From positions 1,240,001 through 1,304,000 of the forward strand of contig OZ345369.1 of assembly GCA_977006965.1 (NCBI GenBank): a DNA stretch of 64,000 bases. The letters run 5' to 3'. Of this stretch, positions 41,582 through 52,225 are shown piece by piece. The DNA comes from Phymatolithon calcareum (lineage: Eukaryota; Rhodophyta; Florideophyceae; Hapalidiales). Below the pieces are notes generated by a model. The model was given only the letters and a program-made list of their open reading frames with translations. It made no database searches and was not told where the DNA came from. The translations under genes and the position numbers were made by a program. How positions within the stretch are numbered: position 1 is the stretch's first letter; every line of letters begins with the position of its first letter.

Positions 41582-42794
41582 CCTGAACGATAATATTTCT
41601 CTCCTGTGTAATGCTTAATTGATGCTTTCGTTCTTTTGCCAAAGAAGTCTTCCTTATTTAAGTCGTCTAGCTATAGAAAGTGTGCCGATAATGGTACACT
41701 GTGGGTCGTTGCAAGTACGGGTGCACTTGATGACTAACAGTGAACAGCAAGTGAACACACAATGAACACCAAGTGTCCGTTACTTTGTTACAGTAACCAA
41801 ATCGAGTCCATGTCCGAAGTTGTTCGTAGGCGCCCCAATATACTCGACGCCCCTGCCTCGAGCCTGCAGTCATCCAAGAGTCGCTAATTGAGCTTAAGCT
41901 ATCAGCCGAAAGTGGGGAAGCAAGTATGACTAAACAGACATTGAGAAGCTGGCCGAAATGGCTACCTGCGCCGCCAAGCAGCGAGTTGGGAGTGATATGG
42001 ACGCTTCCACAGCATGTAAAGTCGCCGACAGCAAGAATATGCTACAAGATACGTTTATCGAGGCTATATATCATGAAATTTCAATCGCGTACAGAAGATG
42101 TTGACAGACTCCATCATGCGATTTTCTTGGGCGATATCTACGCCGCGCTAGTTCGGGTCAAGGATCTCAAAGATGCTTTGGACTTTTCTATCATGATAGA
42201 GAAGTACATGCCAAGTTCGATTATAAACACTAGATGTGGATCCTATTGGGGTCAAGACCAAAATCAGAGAGATCTAGATATAGCCGACCTGATTGCATAA
42301 CTGTGGTGAAAACGATGAGAGATCTTGAGTTGTCGATCACGTAACACAGAGTATAACAAAATCCAAAATGCTCACAGGTTCTTACAAGCAAAGTGTTTGA
42401 GAAAACTAGCGAGAATTCGAACACCTAATGCTTTTCATCTCATGTTGAAGGTAATCTAGCTGAAACGCTTCACTTGTCTTTCCATACCGTTCGGCCGTTG
42501 CATTACAACGCCTCCTTGGCATGCTCGCGTCGATTTGTAAACGTCCCATGTACTTCTTCGGTGAGCTTGCAGTCACCTGCGGTTCGATATAGTCAACGAC
42601 AAGCTCTGTCCGGATAGCTTGACCGTGGATTTCGAACATGGGACACATCTGACGCTGCACACAGGGAAGCCATGGTGGCAAGTCCCAAAACAGGCATGCG
42701 ACGCACAAAGATAGACAACGTCCCATTCCTTCCACTCGCGCTACATAGAGCATCGACAATGCTCACAAAAATCGCAAAATCTTAGCCTGCCATA
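41582..42794. other. Intergenic with two weak frames
   Basis: Contains a plus frame of 124 codons (41926-42300) and a minus frame with an ATG at 42753 ending at 42406 (115 codons). Both have mixed, protein-like composition but no recognised domain. They might be degraded TE pieces or small genes. Confidence 0.35.
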
Positions 42795-43181
42795 CTATTC
42801 GCCGTCATACGATCGATGCCAGCCGCGACAGCATCCCGGTGCGTCAATGTCTTCCGCTTCACAGCCTTCATCCACAGAAAAGTTGTCAGCGAACTCATCA
42901 AGTTGAAAGGCACTAATACAAAGCTCGTCCGGTAACTCACAGTCCCAAAAGTACGACACACCAGTGCTGTACTTGGTTGCTAAGCCCGCTGGACCGCCGC
43001 CGTAATGCTTCGAGTTCTCAGCGCCCATCCATGTTGCGGAATGGAATCGACAAGCAGTGCGTGAGTTTTTCGCCTCTGTAAACTGTTTCTTGCAAACGCG
43101 GCAAGTTCGAGTTGTAGCACTGGCCGAACTACCCAAATCAGGAAGCTTTGCGCTCGGTGACAATAGGAACGCGGTCTGCAT
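42795..43181 (-). CDS. Small zinc-binding CxxC/CRFH-motif protein
   Basis: A 128-aa protein with an orderly set of metal-binding residues: CRVCKKQF at about 28-35, ACRFHSATWMG at about 43-53, a YFWDCELPDELC segment near 77-88, and GCCRGWHRSYDGE at the C-terminus. The arrangement C-x2-C...C-x2-H...C...C-C-x3-H resembles the compact zinc modules seen in many protist proteins that carry a C..C...F...N...C.FH pattern. No enzyme function can be assigned. The start ATG at 43181 is the first in frame. It is isolated, with deserts on both sides. Confidence 0.55.
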   Translation of the reverse strand: MQTAFLLSPSAKLPDLGSSASATTRTCRVCKKQFTEAKNSRTACRFHSATWMGAENSKHYGGGPAGLATKYSTGVSYFWDCELPDELCISAFQLDEFADNFSVDEGCEAEDIDAPGCCRGWHRSYDGE

Positions 43182-45407
43182 CCCAGCAGAAAGTTCGCTG
43201 CTTGTCCGTTCACTCTTTTGAGACCGAAGAGCTGCAGCGGATTATTGGCTGCGAGTTCGGAGCTTTACGCTTGATCCCGAGATCTAAACGATAGCCGGTT
43301 GCAGATATCATATACGCGCGTGGAGAATGAGATTCAGCCCTACTTATCTAGATAAAGTGACCAATTATACGCATCGACGAGAAACAGTTATCAAATCAAC
43401 ATCGAATGATGAGAATTTTTGTGAGCATATCATATCCCTGATTCACCCGCACAATGCAACTGACAATCCCGCGCCTCGTGAAAAGTGCAAAGTCAAAGCA
43501 GCACTTGCATGTTTTGAAAGAATGGAACGAGATGTTTCTAAGTGACTCTCAATAAGCAGGCAGGAAAATTTGCCGAAAGTGAAACTCTCGTGTGAAATAT
43601 GCTGTCCGGTAATGGGGCTTTCATTCGGGTACTCTAAGCAACAGGAGCTCCTCGTGGGATATTGGCTTCGTCTCCAATGCACAACTTAATATGTTAGTTT
43701 GCTGGGCTTGAGATTTCATTACAATCTATCGCCAAATTCTGTATATGCAATGAAACATCAGGAGAGATTTGTAGTTGATTGTTCAATTCGTCTTCTTGAG
43801 AACAAGCTCTAGTTTCAGTCAGCTGCTCTCGCGAATGTGTTTGTGAGAAACGCCTCCGCATCCCTTCATCCTCCTTGTGCACACCCACTTTTTCTTGAGT
43901 ATCAGGACGCCATTGTATTCTTTTAATGACATACAACTCATATGTACTTCTGGCAAGGTCTATGCTGCTTCGAAACACCACCGGAAATACCACAATGCTC
44001 AGAGCTTCACGAGAACATTACTTCAAATTTTTGACTGCTCAACCTTTCCTCTCCATGTAACCCAGCTGCTGCTGCGGTAACAGGAGCTTGGAAAATAGGA
44101 TTGCCACATACCAATGTTCAAACTGACGTGTCAATTTGGATCCGTCGCATCCATTATTGCCAAAATTTGAGACAACGGAATTTATGGATATCTTTGTGTT
44201 CACCTTGTCAATATCCTCGTTAGAAGAGCACTTGTAGCAATTCTGTGTCACCGAAGAAAAAGTTTCCATTCGTTCTTCAACAGTTGTAGTGCACGTCAGT
44301 GTTACTCAATGTCGAGTGCAGCCGAAGAAAAAGTTTTAACAAAGTTGAGCTCTTTCAGCAAATAATTGCTTGCTCCTTCAAAATAAAACTGAAAGAAGAG
44401 AAAACATCTACATTACACGGACAATAGCAATTCCCTCTATGAGCTTCTTCGCATCGCGGCTCCAGTTTTAAGCAAGGTGGATGTGCGGCCCGAAGGTTTT
44501 ATGCCAATAGCCCTCATTGCCTTCACGTTGACGTTGAAATACAAACGCTCAAAGTTGAAAAGGTATGCGTCTTTGACATTATTGAAGCATATAGTTGAAT
44601 AATCCTGGTAGAAAGCTACAAATCACCAGCTGTAACCATCACTGCCACCCAACTTCACTGGCCACCTCCACTTTTTGTGACTTCTGAATACCCAGTGTTT
44701 GAAGTCGCGATGGGCGTAAAACCATGAATAAAGCTGCCTTCACGCTTTGTAGCTGTACGGAGGGTCCTCTACTGCGAGAGGCAGTCGAACGCCATGCCAC
44801 ATATCCAAATTGAAAATCCTCCGCTTCTCAACGATCGACAAGGGTACTACAATCTAATGCAACCTGGCTCTGGCATGCCGTTGAGAATAAGGTATTGTCG
44901 AGGACAAATAGGAAGATATGAATATAGTTCGCTCTGTAGAGTAAGTTTGTTTCCCGTTTGCAAGTTACACAAAAAAGTATGAGATCAAGACAACAGTAGG
45001 TCCGATGTTAAATTTGATGCACCAAATTTAACATCGGGACCTACTGTTGTTGTCTTAGTTGCAATGTAAAAATTGGTTTTGCACCCTCCAGGAGGATGAA
45101 CACGAAGATTAGAACAATAAAATCCTGGGGATGTAAAGTTTGCATTTCCAGTTGAAGTCAAGCCAAGCCGTGGCGAAAAGGAAACATCATCGGTGTCATT
45201 GTGCATCCGGCGATAAGAAATATGGACAGCCTCGATGACACCCGAAATATGCATCAGTGCAAGCGACGTCGAGTGCAAAGCACGACTATACAAGTACACG
45301 GCTATCTCCGAAAACTAAGCATACACTCTTCTTGCTTAACCAGCACGCGTTTTTATAAACCTCGACCCGGGCGCGCGTCGATACCTCCCCACTTTGATCG
45401 CACGGCA
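43182..45407. other. Intergenic with one long hairpin
   Basis: 2.2 kb. No gene recognised. A strong hairpin lies at 44987-45056. Confidence 0.5.
44987..45056. repeat. Long near-perfect hairpin
   Basis: Left arm 44987-45015 (AAGACAACAGTAGGTCCGAT, then GTTAAATTT) pairs with right arm 45024-45056 (AAATTTAACATC, then GGGACCTACTGTTGTTGTCTT read in two parts) across a loop of eight bases. Only two small indels break the pairing. Consistent with a short MITE core or an RNA hairpin precursor. Confidence 0.88.
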
Positions 45408-45794
45408 CTAAAGATAAGCCGCAAGATCATCGCCATCATCGTCCTCATCTTCTTCTTCCTCCATTTCCCCGTCATCGACGAAGTCGCCATCCATCATCTC
45501 TTCGCCGTCTTCCGATCCCACCTCGTCATCATCCTGGTGTTCGGCGTCGCGAGAGTCAGGATCCTCAGCCGCGTCATCTCCAAGGTCGTCGCTTCGCGCT
45601 CGAGCTGCGGCAGTCGCGACACCGGCGGGCTTGGGAGCTGCGCGGGTGCGGATCGCCGCCTTTGCCGCTGCCTCAGCAGCTTCAAGTGCGGCTACTGCCG
45701 CAGGTCCATCCTCCTCGTCATCAGGGTCCGCCCCACTCCACCACGTGCCCGTTCCGCCACCGACGGGCGCGGGCGTTCGCATCCATCCGGACAT
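45408..45794 (-). CDS. Highly acidic hypothetical protein
   Basis: 128 aa from the ATG at 45794: MSGWMRTPAPVGGG followed by WWSGADPDDEEDG, an alanine-rich helix (AALEAAEAAAKAAIRTRAAP) and a very acidic C-terminal half (EEEEDEDDDGDD) that ends DDLAAYL. The frame is open further upstream without an ATG but with protein-like residues (KVKSRKAMSGW), so an upstream exon is possible. Acidic tails of this kind occur in histone chaperones and chromatin or ribosome-assembly factors, but no family is recognised. It is divergent from the RPC7-like gene, with a 249-base gap. Confidence 0.5.
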   Translation of the reverse strand: MSGWMRTPAPVGGGTGTWWSGADPDDEEDGPAAVAALEAAEAAAKAAIRTRAAPKPAGVATAAARARSDDLGDDAAEDPDSRDAEHQDDDEVGSEDGEEMMDGDFVDDGEMEEEEDEDDDGDDLAAYL

Positions 45795-46043
45795 GGCCTT
45801 CCTCGACTTGACCTTGCTGTTGGCGGTCACTTCTAAGATGGAGTCCAAGATGCAAGCTCGTTTCCGTGACTGTATCATAATCATATACATACAGTATGTC
45901 AGAAATAGAACCTTCAGGGAATCAATTTCGCTCAAGTTGCCTCATGCATATTTGAAAGATCAGCGTGCGCCTCGGCACCGAAACAAGGTCTAACTTGAGC
46001 ACTCCCGTATTCTCAAGGTGCGGATCTCGATAACTTAGACATA

Positions 46044-46757
46044 ATGGCGCGCGGACGCGGACGTGGGCGGATGCGCTTCCGCGCGCGGCCTCCGCCGTCG
46101 GTGCGCAATAGCATGCAGGAGCTGGGGATTTCGGCGAATGCAAATTACGGTGTCCCAGTGGCAGACATACTAGGTGCTCAAGTCGATGCGGCGCGTGCGT
46201 ATTTTCCAGCACTAGAATCAGGTCCGGCTCCAGCGGTACCGCCAACTGAGAAGGAGCGCGAGCTTATCTCACGATTCGAAAACATTCGTGCCACACTTCG
46301 TGCATCGCCGGCAGCCGTCCGTGCGCGTAGACCAAGACAATCATCTCTCGTCACTGAGCTGTGTCGTACGCGTACATTCTTTCAACCTGGTATTGGCGAT
46401 ACAGAAGGCCCACCGCGCGGTGACCTCTGGGATGTGGAGCGACCATGGCTGGTTCCTGAAATGCTGCCACAGGAGCTACGCAAGACGCAAACCAGCAACA
46501 AGAGCGGGAATGACGCTCCAGAGTCAGAGCCTGCGCTGGATGGATTAGCGGTACAGGCTGTCGAGAGGGTGGAGAGCGGTGGAGAGGAGAAGGAAAGACC
46601 GGACAAAGATGGAGATGTGGGTCGGGAAATCGGAGGTTTAGCGGAAAGCGAAGAAGATGATTTGCAGCTTAATGCTGATTACGAAACCGGTGCGCACTTT
46701 GATGATGATGATGGCTACGAGGAGGCCGATAGTGGGAAAGAGGAAGCTGTGTTTTAA
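46044..46757 (+). CDS. RNA polymerase III subunit RPC7/Rpc31-like protein
   Basis: A candidate for the RPC7 (yeast Rpc31) subunit, which helps Pol III initiate on tRNA and 5S genes. The product is 237 aa, in the family range. Supporting marks are the N-terminal MARGRGRGRMRFRARP (Gly/Arg repeat at the very start, as in POLR3G), a PPTEKERELISRFENIR helix at about 66-82, and an acidic C-terminus with DYETGAHFDDDDGYEEAD. Rpc31 proteins share little except this layout, so the call rests on architecture. A generic acidic RGG protein is the alternative. The gene converges with the cystathionine gamma-lyase gene, with 206 bases between them. Confidence 0.62.
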   Translation: MARGRGRGRMRFRARPPPSVRNSMQELGISANANYGVPVADILGAQVDAARAYFPALESGPAPAVPPTEKERELISRFENIRATLRASPAAVRARRPRQSSLVTELCRTRTFFQPGIGDTEGPPRGDLWDVERPWLVPEMLPQELRKTQTSNKSGNDAPESEPALDGLAVQAVERVESGGEEKERPDKDGDVGREIGGLAESEEDDLQLNADYETGAHFDDDDGYEEADSGKEEAVF

Positions 46758-46963
46758 ATATGGAATTCCTGTTTACCGAGTGCGACCGAATTCGTTCTAT
46801 CGGTTGCCTTTGCACTTGTGGGTTGCGGGGAATGCTGAAGATAGACGAAGTCACCGTGGGGGTATATTTGATTCTTGCGAGAAGCACTTCATATTTTATT
46901 CCCAATTGGCCACCAAAACGAATGCTCTTTCCTGGGGACTGTTAGGTGCCGGCGTTCAGTATC

Positions 46964-48456
46964 TCACATGCCATTCTGCATGGCAATATGCCCGTTTACA
47001 AGTATCGCGTCAGAGGCGGTCTCCTCGGCCTTGTTAAGCGCCTGCCTAAGATCCGCAATAATGTCGTCGTGATGCTCGATCCCCACCGACAGTCTGAGAA
47101 GCTCATCGGTAATCCCGACCGCCTCCCTGTCTTCTTTGCGAATTCCTGCATGCGTCATCGAAGCGGGATGTTCAATAAGCGTCTCGACAGCCCCGAGACT
47201 GACTGCCGGAGCTGCGAGTCGACATGCACGCAGGAACGCTGTGGCCGCCCGCATGCCGCCGTTGACGTAGAACGTCACCATACCTCCGAAGCCCTGGGTC
47301 TGTGTCTTGGAAAGTTCATGCTGGGGATGAGACTTAAGGCCAGGGTATAAAACTCGACGAACTGCCGTATGCCCTTCGAGAAATGTCGCAACTGCCATGG
47401 CATTCTTGCAATGCGCCGTCATCCGCAGTGGGAGTGTACGCAGACCTCGCGACGCAAGGTAGCAGTCGAACGGCGACGGTGAAGCACCCATGTATCCCTG
47501 CAGGTAGCGAAGTTTGTCGTGAAGGTCAGCACTATTCGTCAGCAAGACCCCCATGACTACATCACTATGCCCGTTGATGTACTTGGTGACAGAATGTATT
47601 ACAATGTCTGCGCCGAGTGGAAGTGGATTCTGGCATGCTGGTGATAGGAAAGTATTGTCGACAACTAGCAGACAGTTGTTTGCATGTGCAACTTTGGCGG
47701 CCGCTCGAATGTCGGTTACTTTCAGTGTTGGGTTTGTAGGAGATTCGAGCCAGACGAGTCGCGTCTTTCCTGGAACGATGGCCGTTTTGGAGAGGTCGGC
47801 AATGTTGGTGAATGGCGTCGAGGTGACCCCAAGTTGAGAAAAGGACTCCTCTATGTAGAGCTGTGTGCCCGCATACAGGTCGTCAATTTTCGCAATATGT
47901 TCACCGCATTTCAGAAGATGTAAAACTGCCGTCGAAGCTGCCTGTTGCAGGAATATAAGATATGAATTTCGTCAGTGAGGTTAATGTCGAAGAAATTGGG
48001 ATCGGACCTGTCAGTTGTGGGTGTGCATACCATTCCGCTGGAAAAAGCAATCCCGTCTAAAAATTGTCATTGGCAAGGAATGATCGTACGGTCAGCAATG
48101 CGATGCACCAATGCACTTGGTGTGGATCATTTCGGTAACGTTGTGAACTTACATTTGGCCCCCTCGCATTTGGCTACAGCGATTTCGAACGCCGCTCTGT
48201 TCGGATTGCTCAATCTGGAGTACATGTGTTCTCCCTTTTCTGTTCCATTTTTGAATATGAATACTGGAGAACAGCCATGGGACTCACGTCAGTTGCGCTG
48301 AAACTGTTTAAGATTGGCTCTTCCGTTGGCCAAGAACTTACTTGAACTGGTGGAGATTGGTGCTACTATAGCACCGTAGCCGGGATCTGGATCTTGACCG
48401 GCGCGCACAGCAAGCGTCTCGAAGTTACACTCTGGTAGTTGGTGGTGAAGAGACAT
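46964..48456 (-). CDS. CTH: Cystathionine gamma-lyase (four exons)
   Basis: A PLP enzyme of the Cys/Met metabolism family that cleaves cystathionine to cysteine. Reconstructed exons on the minus strand are 48342-48456, 48153-48263, 48031-48056 (only 26 bases) and 46964-47941. The introns are 78, 96 and 89 bases, all GT-AG; the first two have GTAAGT donors and the third GTATGC. The joined protein is 409 aa with every splice restoring family sequence: GQDPDPGYGAIVAPISTSS, then YSRLSNPNRAAFE, then CEGAKYGIAFSSGMAAS across the micro-exon, then LYAGTQLY, WLESPTNP, and HSVTKYINGHSDVVMG with the PLP lysine at about 204. The C-terminal SVGIEHHDDIIADL is typical. Gamma-synthase is the close alternative; the YINGHSDVVMG form and the lack of a transit peptide favour cytosolic lyase. 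Confidence 0.88.
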
Positions 48457-51400
48457 GACGGAGTTAAGATTAACTACAACGCGGCAAGAGCGATCACATG
48501 CGCAAAACAAAACTTCAGCGTCGCGACTTTTCAGTAGCTTTTATAGCGAAGAGTTGCTCTGGGAATTCGAAATTTACGGAACAAGTTGCCATATGGAAGC
48601 TGGATCATTCAATGCCGCATTTCTCTCGCAGACTCGACATTCCCAGCATGATGATTCACCTTCCAGATGTGCCTGTCACTGCTCATCTCCGTCGTCTTTG
48701 CGTGCATACTGTCGTCTCGAAAATCGAAGATTCACAGATTCTCCGCCACTGTTGCACCTGTGAATAGCCCAGCTTCATCCCCGCCGTTTTATTGTTGCCC
48801 AAGACTACCAATACGGTGGAAGATGGAAATGTGTGTCAGCGCAGTAGTTTGCTCCCACGTCATTCGGGCTTTTCGTTGCTTCCAGAGGAGTGTTCTTTTA
48901 GGTTAAAAGGATGAGGGCAGTGCACTTCAACTGCACTCAATGTATGTCAGTGCAAAGTCGAACAGTGTGTCTAGAATACTGTATAACAGAGCAAAATATA
49001 ACTGTGGAATTGCCTAGGACTGTACGGAAGGCAATTTTACAGTTGACTCCCTCTAGTTGCAACCCTTCTTGCTGCAAAACCTCCCATTAAGCAATTAGAA
49101 CGGGTCCACCAATCCCGTTCCCCTCGAAATTTAATGGAAATTAGGGGCGATTGCAAACTCGCAAAATGCAAACGGGATGGCAAGCTACCATTAATTTTGA
49201 TTAAATTTTTGAAAGATGATATCTGCACCATTGCAGCTGACTCATCGCGATTCGTCGGGAGTTGATTCTTACCGGGCTACCGTGGCTGATCAAGGCAAAC
49301 CGATCAGCATGCTTGTATGTGTACTGTAACTGCCCTGCCGTTCACGCGCCGTAGCTTCTCCGAGTGGCTTGGGCAGCTGCGGCGCAGCCACGTAGTCACG
49401 CCAGCGAGTACCACAGTAGGGGGGATATATATTGATTTTATTTTAAAAGCTCCCAAAGCCTCAAGTTGAGTAACAGGGCAGCTTCTCGATGTTTTCGATA
49501 CTCATCTCTCTACTCTCGTTCTAATATCTCCTTAATCCGAATTTCTCTCCCTGTCAGGGCCCGAGTAAGTCTTTTGCATTCATATTCCGTTTCTTGATCC
49601 ATCTTCATAGTCCGTAGTATACGTTGCAACACGATAAGCTCCACCACAGCACCAGCCCCAAAGTATTTCGCCAGAATGGACTACCACAGTAGGACGTTTC
49701 CACTAAATTCTGGGTCGCCCTAGTCGCGATATGATAAACTCCTCGAGTTGCAAAGTCCCTAGTAATGCAAAATGACCCTTTCCACCGAAGTGTTGCACTA
49801 TGAGGGATTCGACTGTACCAGTCTTGTATGCTGCCCAGCGGATAAGCGGAGCTTCCGACATCGTCATATTCAGTGCAATGTCACAGGAGCTTACTATTCC
49901 CTGTAGGCCGGCACTTAATAAAGACCGGCCCCGGCAACCTGGCAAATGGAGCATCCCTCCGCTAGGAGCAAGACCTGGGTGGCACCGAGGTAAGGCCCCC
50001 ACTCACATGTGAAATTATATTATGGAGTAATGTCCCCACGCTCAAGTCATGCGGAGAGCGCCAATAGGTAGTTTCCCTGTTTTCCTCGTGCGTGTAACAC
50101 ATTGGTTCTCAGGGTTACCCACTGGCACACAAAGGGAAAGAAACAAGACACTAGCTAACTCCGGTTTTAATCGAAAAGAATACCGTCGCTTTGTATTTCT
50201 TTACCAGAGCTGCTTTCGCATTGCCGTGGTCTGCGGTAATACTTGAGGAAAGCGGCGAGCGGAGAAAACTCACGATCGATTGGCGTGATTATCCAATCGG
50301 GTCTTAATACAAAGAATCCTCCCAAAAGACAGCTACACTATTAGAGTGTGGCATTTTGAAGTGGAGAGATGCATCTCCAAAAATCAGCGCTTGCGGAAAG
50401 AAAGAGAGCACGGTGTCGCTATGTTTTAAGCCGTCTAGAACGGCAACCACTCCAATTCATTCAATGACAAGCTTGTCGTTCTCTTCTTCGGTCGTCATCT
50501 TCGGAAACTCCGTGATAGAAGTAGGCGCAGGACCACTTACTGGTCTGCGCGTGCACCTTTTCGGCTCCTCTGTGGTATCAAATCTCCTGTACTAGTGGAA
50601 GCTAGCGGAAAAAGTGACGAAGATGGCCAACTCATCAGATGCTCGAATGCTGTCGCAAAGACCAACTGCTGACGAGGTCAGGACCCGCACTATCCATGTG
50701 GTATTACGTGCCGTAGCAGTAAGATGCAACTAGATTGCGCCTCTCTCACGTGCAGCTACATAGCTGCAGACCAGCCCCGAGATCAGTCTTTAATGACTGG
50801 CTTATAATTTACCTTTAATTCCGCTATCGATAGAATGAAGTGGAAGAAGCGCAGACCCTCGAAAAGCTACCAGCCCCTTCTGGAGAAAATGCATAATGAG
50901 GGAACGATTGATCGACCCATGTCTTAACATTCATTCGCGCTATCCAAGCAAATGATATCTCCATCGTTCGTCTTACTAGACATTCCTTGTTTTAGCCCAG
51001 TCAAGAGGAGCTCCAGTCATCATTTACACGCGAAGACTTCATTCCCCATGTTACAGAGGTAGCAAGGTTGTACAAAAGATACTGATATCTCTACGCTGAG
51101 TAATCAGAACCATCCTGTGCCCAGTTAGAGCATCATTTGAGAATTTCATTCCCAGAAGAAGATCCATGCGGGCTACGCTTCTCTGACTTGCCGACGAATA
51201 TTTGCTCATTAGAATACTCTCTTTTCTTGGAATTTTTCCAGGCCGGAGTACTCATTCATTCAGAGAGCTCTATGGGTACTTACTTTGCATGGGTGCTTCA
51301 GAATCTATTGTATCCGGCGGGCAGTCAGTTCTCCATGGGATTCGGAATATTTCGGACGGTCTTCCCCTGCTGGCTTTGGAATGTTGATCAAGCAGGTGAA

Positions 51401-52225
51401 AATCTAGTACTTAGATGCTTCTCTTGTGCATTTTATTTGGCTTCGAAGCTTAGACATCTTGTGTGTAGCTTGACTATGGCATCCTTCGTCCACAAGTGCC
51501 CGTGTTTCTTTTGCCTTACAGCTAAAGGGATAGATCAATATCTTGAGCCATTTTGACGGCTTTGTTCTTCTGTCGAGCTTAGTCATTTACAATCTTTGTA
51601 ATAGCTTATATCATTCAACCATCTCATCCTCATGAGGGAACAGGACTACAGTACTTTTCGATTGCGAAACGGCTTGCAAATTATCAAGCTTCTCCAGAGA
51701 GGGTACCTTAGCACTCGTACTAATGTTACAAGCTTTCCAGCTATCTCTCAGCACATGCCGAGCGTCCAGGTACTTTCGCTTCCCATCTCGAGAGAGAGAC
51801 GGAATTTATTCTAGAAGTTGGCAGTACCAGCTCGAGCGCACTCTAGTGTAGATCACTGTCTAGCTATGTTAAGCTCTATTCTCTATTATCCAATTGGATA
51901 ACAACTTTGAAATAATTTGTTATCCAATAAAAGCGAAACGATGTTTAGGATCATATGATCTCATTCGACGTTTCGTCTTCACGCTTCACTGTAATCATAC
52001 TCAGGGCGCGTTGCAGCTGTTGAGCACAGGATTCTGAACGGACAAATTTTATCCCAACCTCACCCCATCGTTGATACCGTTCGAGTGCGAGTCCCACTGA
52101 TGACGTCGACGGCTCGGCTCGCAGAAGGCGGCAACTTTCATTTGGACGCGTCCTGAGCGGTGGCGTTGTTTTCTCATTGGAGTTCTCGATTTTGCGAGAG
52201 ACCGCACGAGCTGCAGCTAACGAAC
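48457..52225. other. 3.8-kb intergenic region
   Basis: No recognisable gene. It includes the second copy of the dispersed tail repeat (49425-49495) and a pair of 12-base inverted arms at 51893-51904/51917-51928 (ATTGGATAACAA). Minus frames around 49703-50002 and 51140-51560 look protein-like in short patches, which suggests old TE sequence. Confidence 0.5.
49425..49497 (-). repeat. Dispersed repeat, copy 2 (TE 3' tail?)
   Basis: The partner of the stretch at 3097-3172. On the minus strand it has GCTGCCCTGTTACTCAACTT, then AGGCTTTGGGAGCTTTTAAA and ATAAAATCAATATATATCCC. The frame before it (REIRIKEILERE, stop, RDEYRKHREAALLLNLR) suggests a short coding tail. Confidence 0.55.

Noticed and set aside
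49703-50002. Minus frame with an ankyrin-like string (APLIRWAAYKTGTVESLI)
   Set aside because: Only one weak repeat unit; ankyrin needs several. Probably chance or TE debris.
51893-51928. 12-base inverted repeat (ATTGGATAACAA arms)
   Set aside because: Short, A/T-rich and isolated; likely by chance in a desert. Mentioned only within the gap entry.
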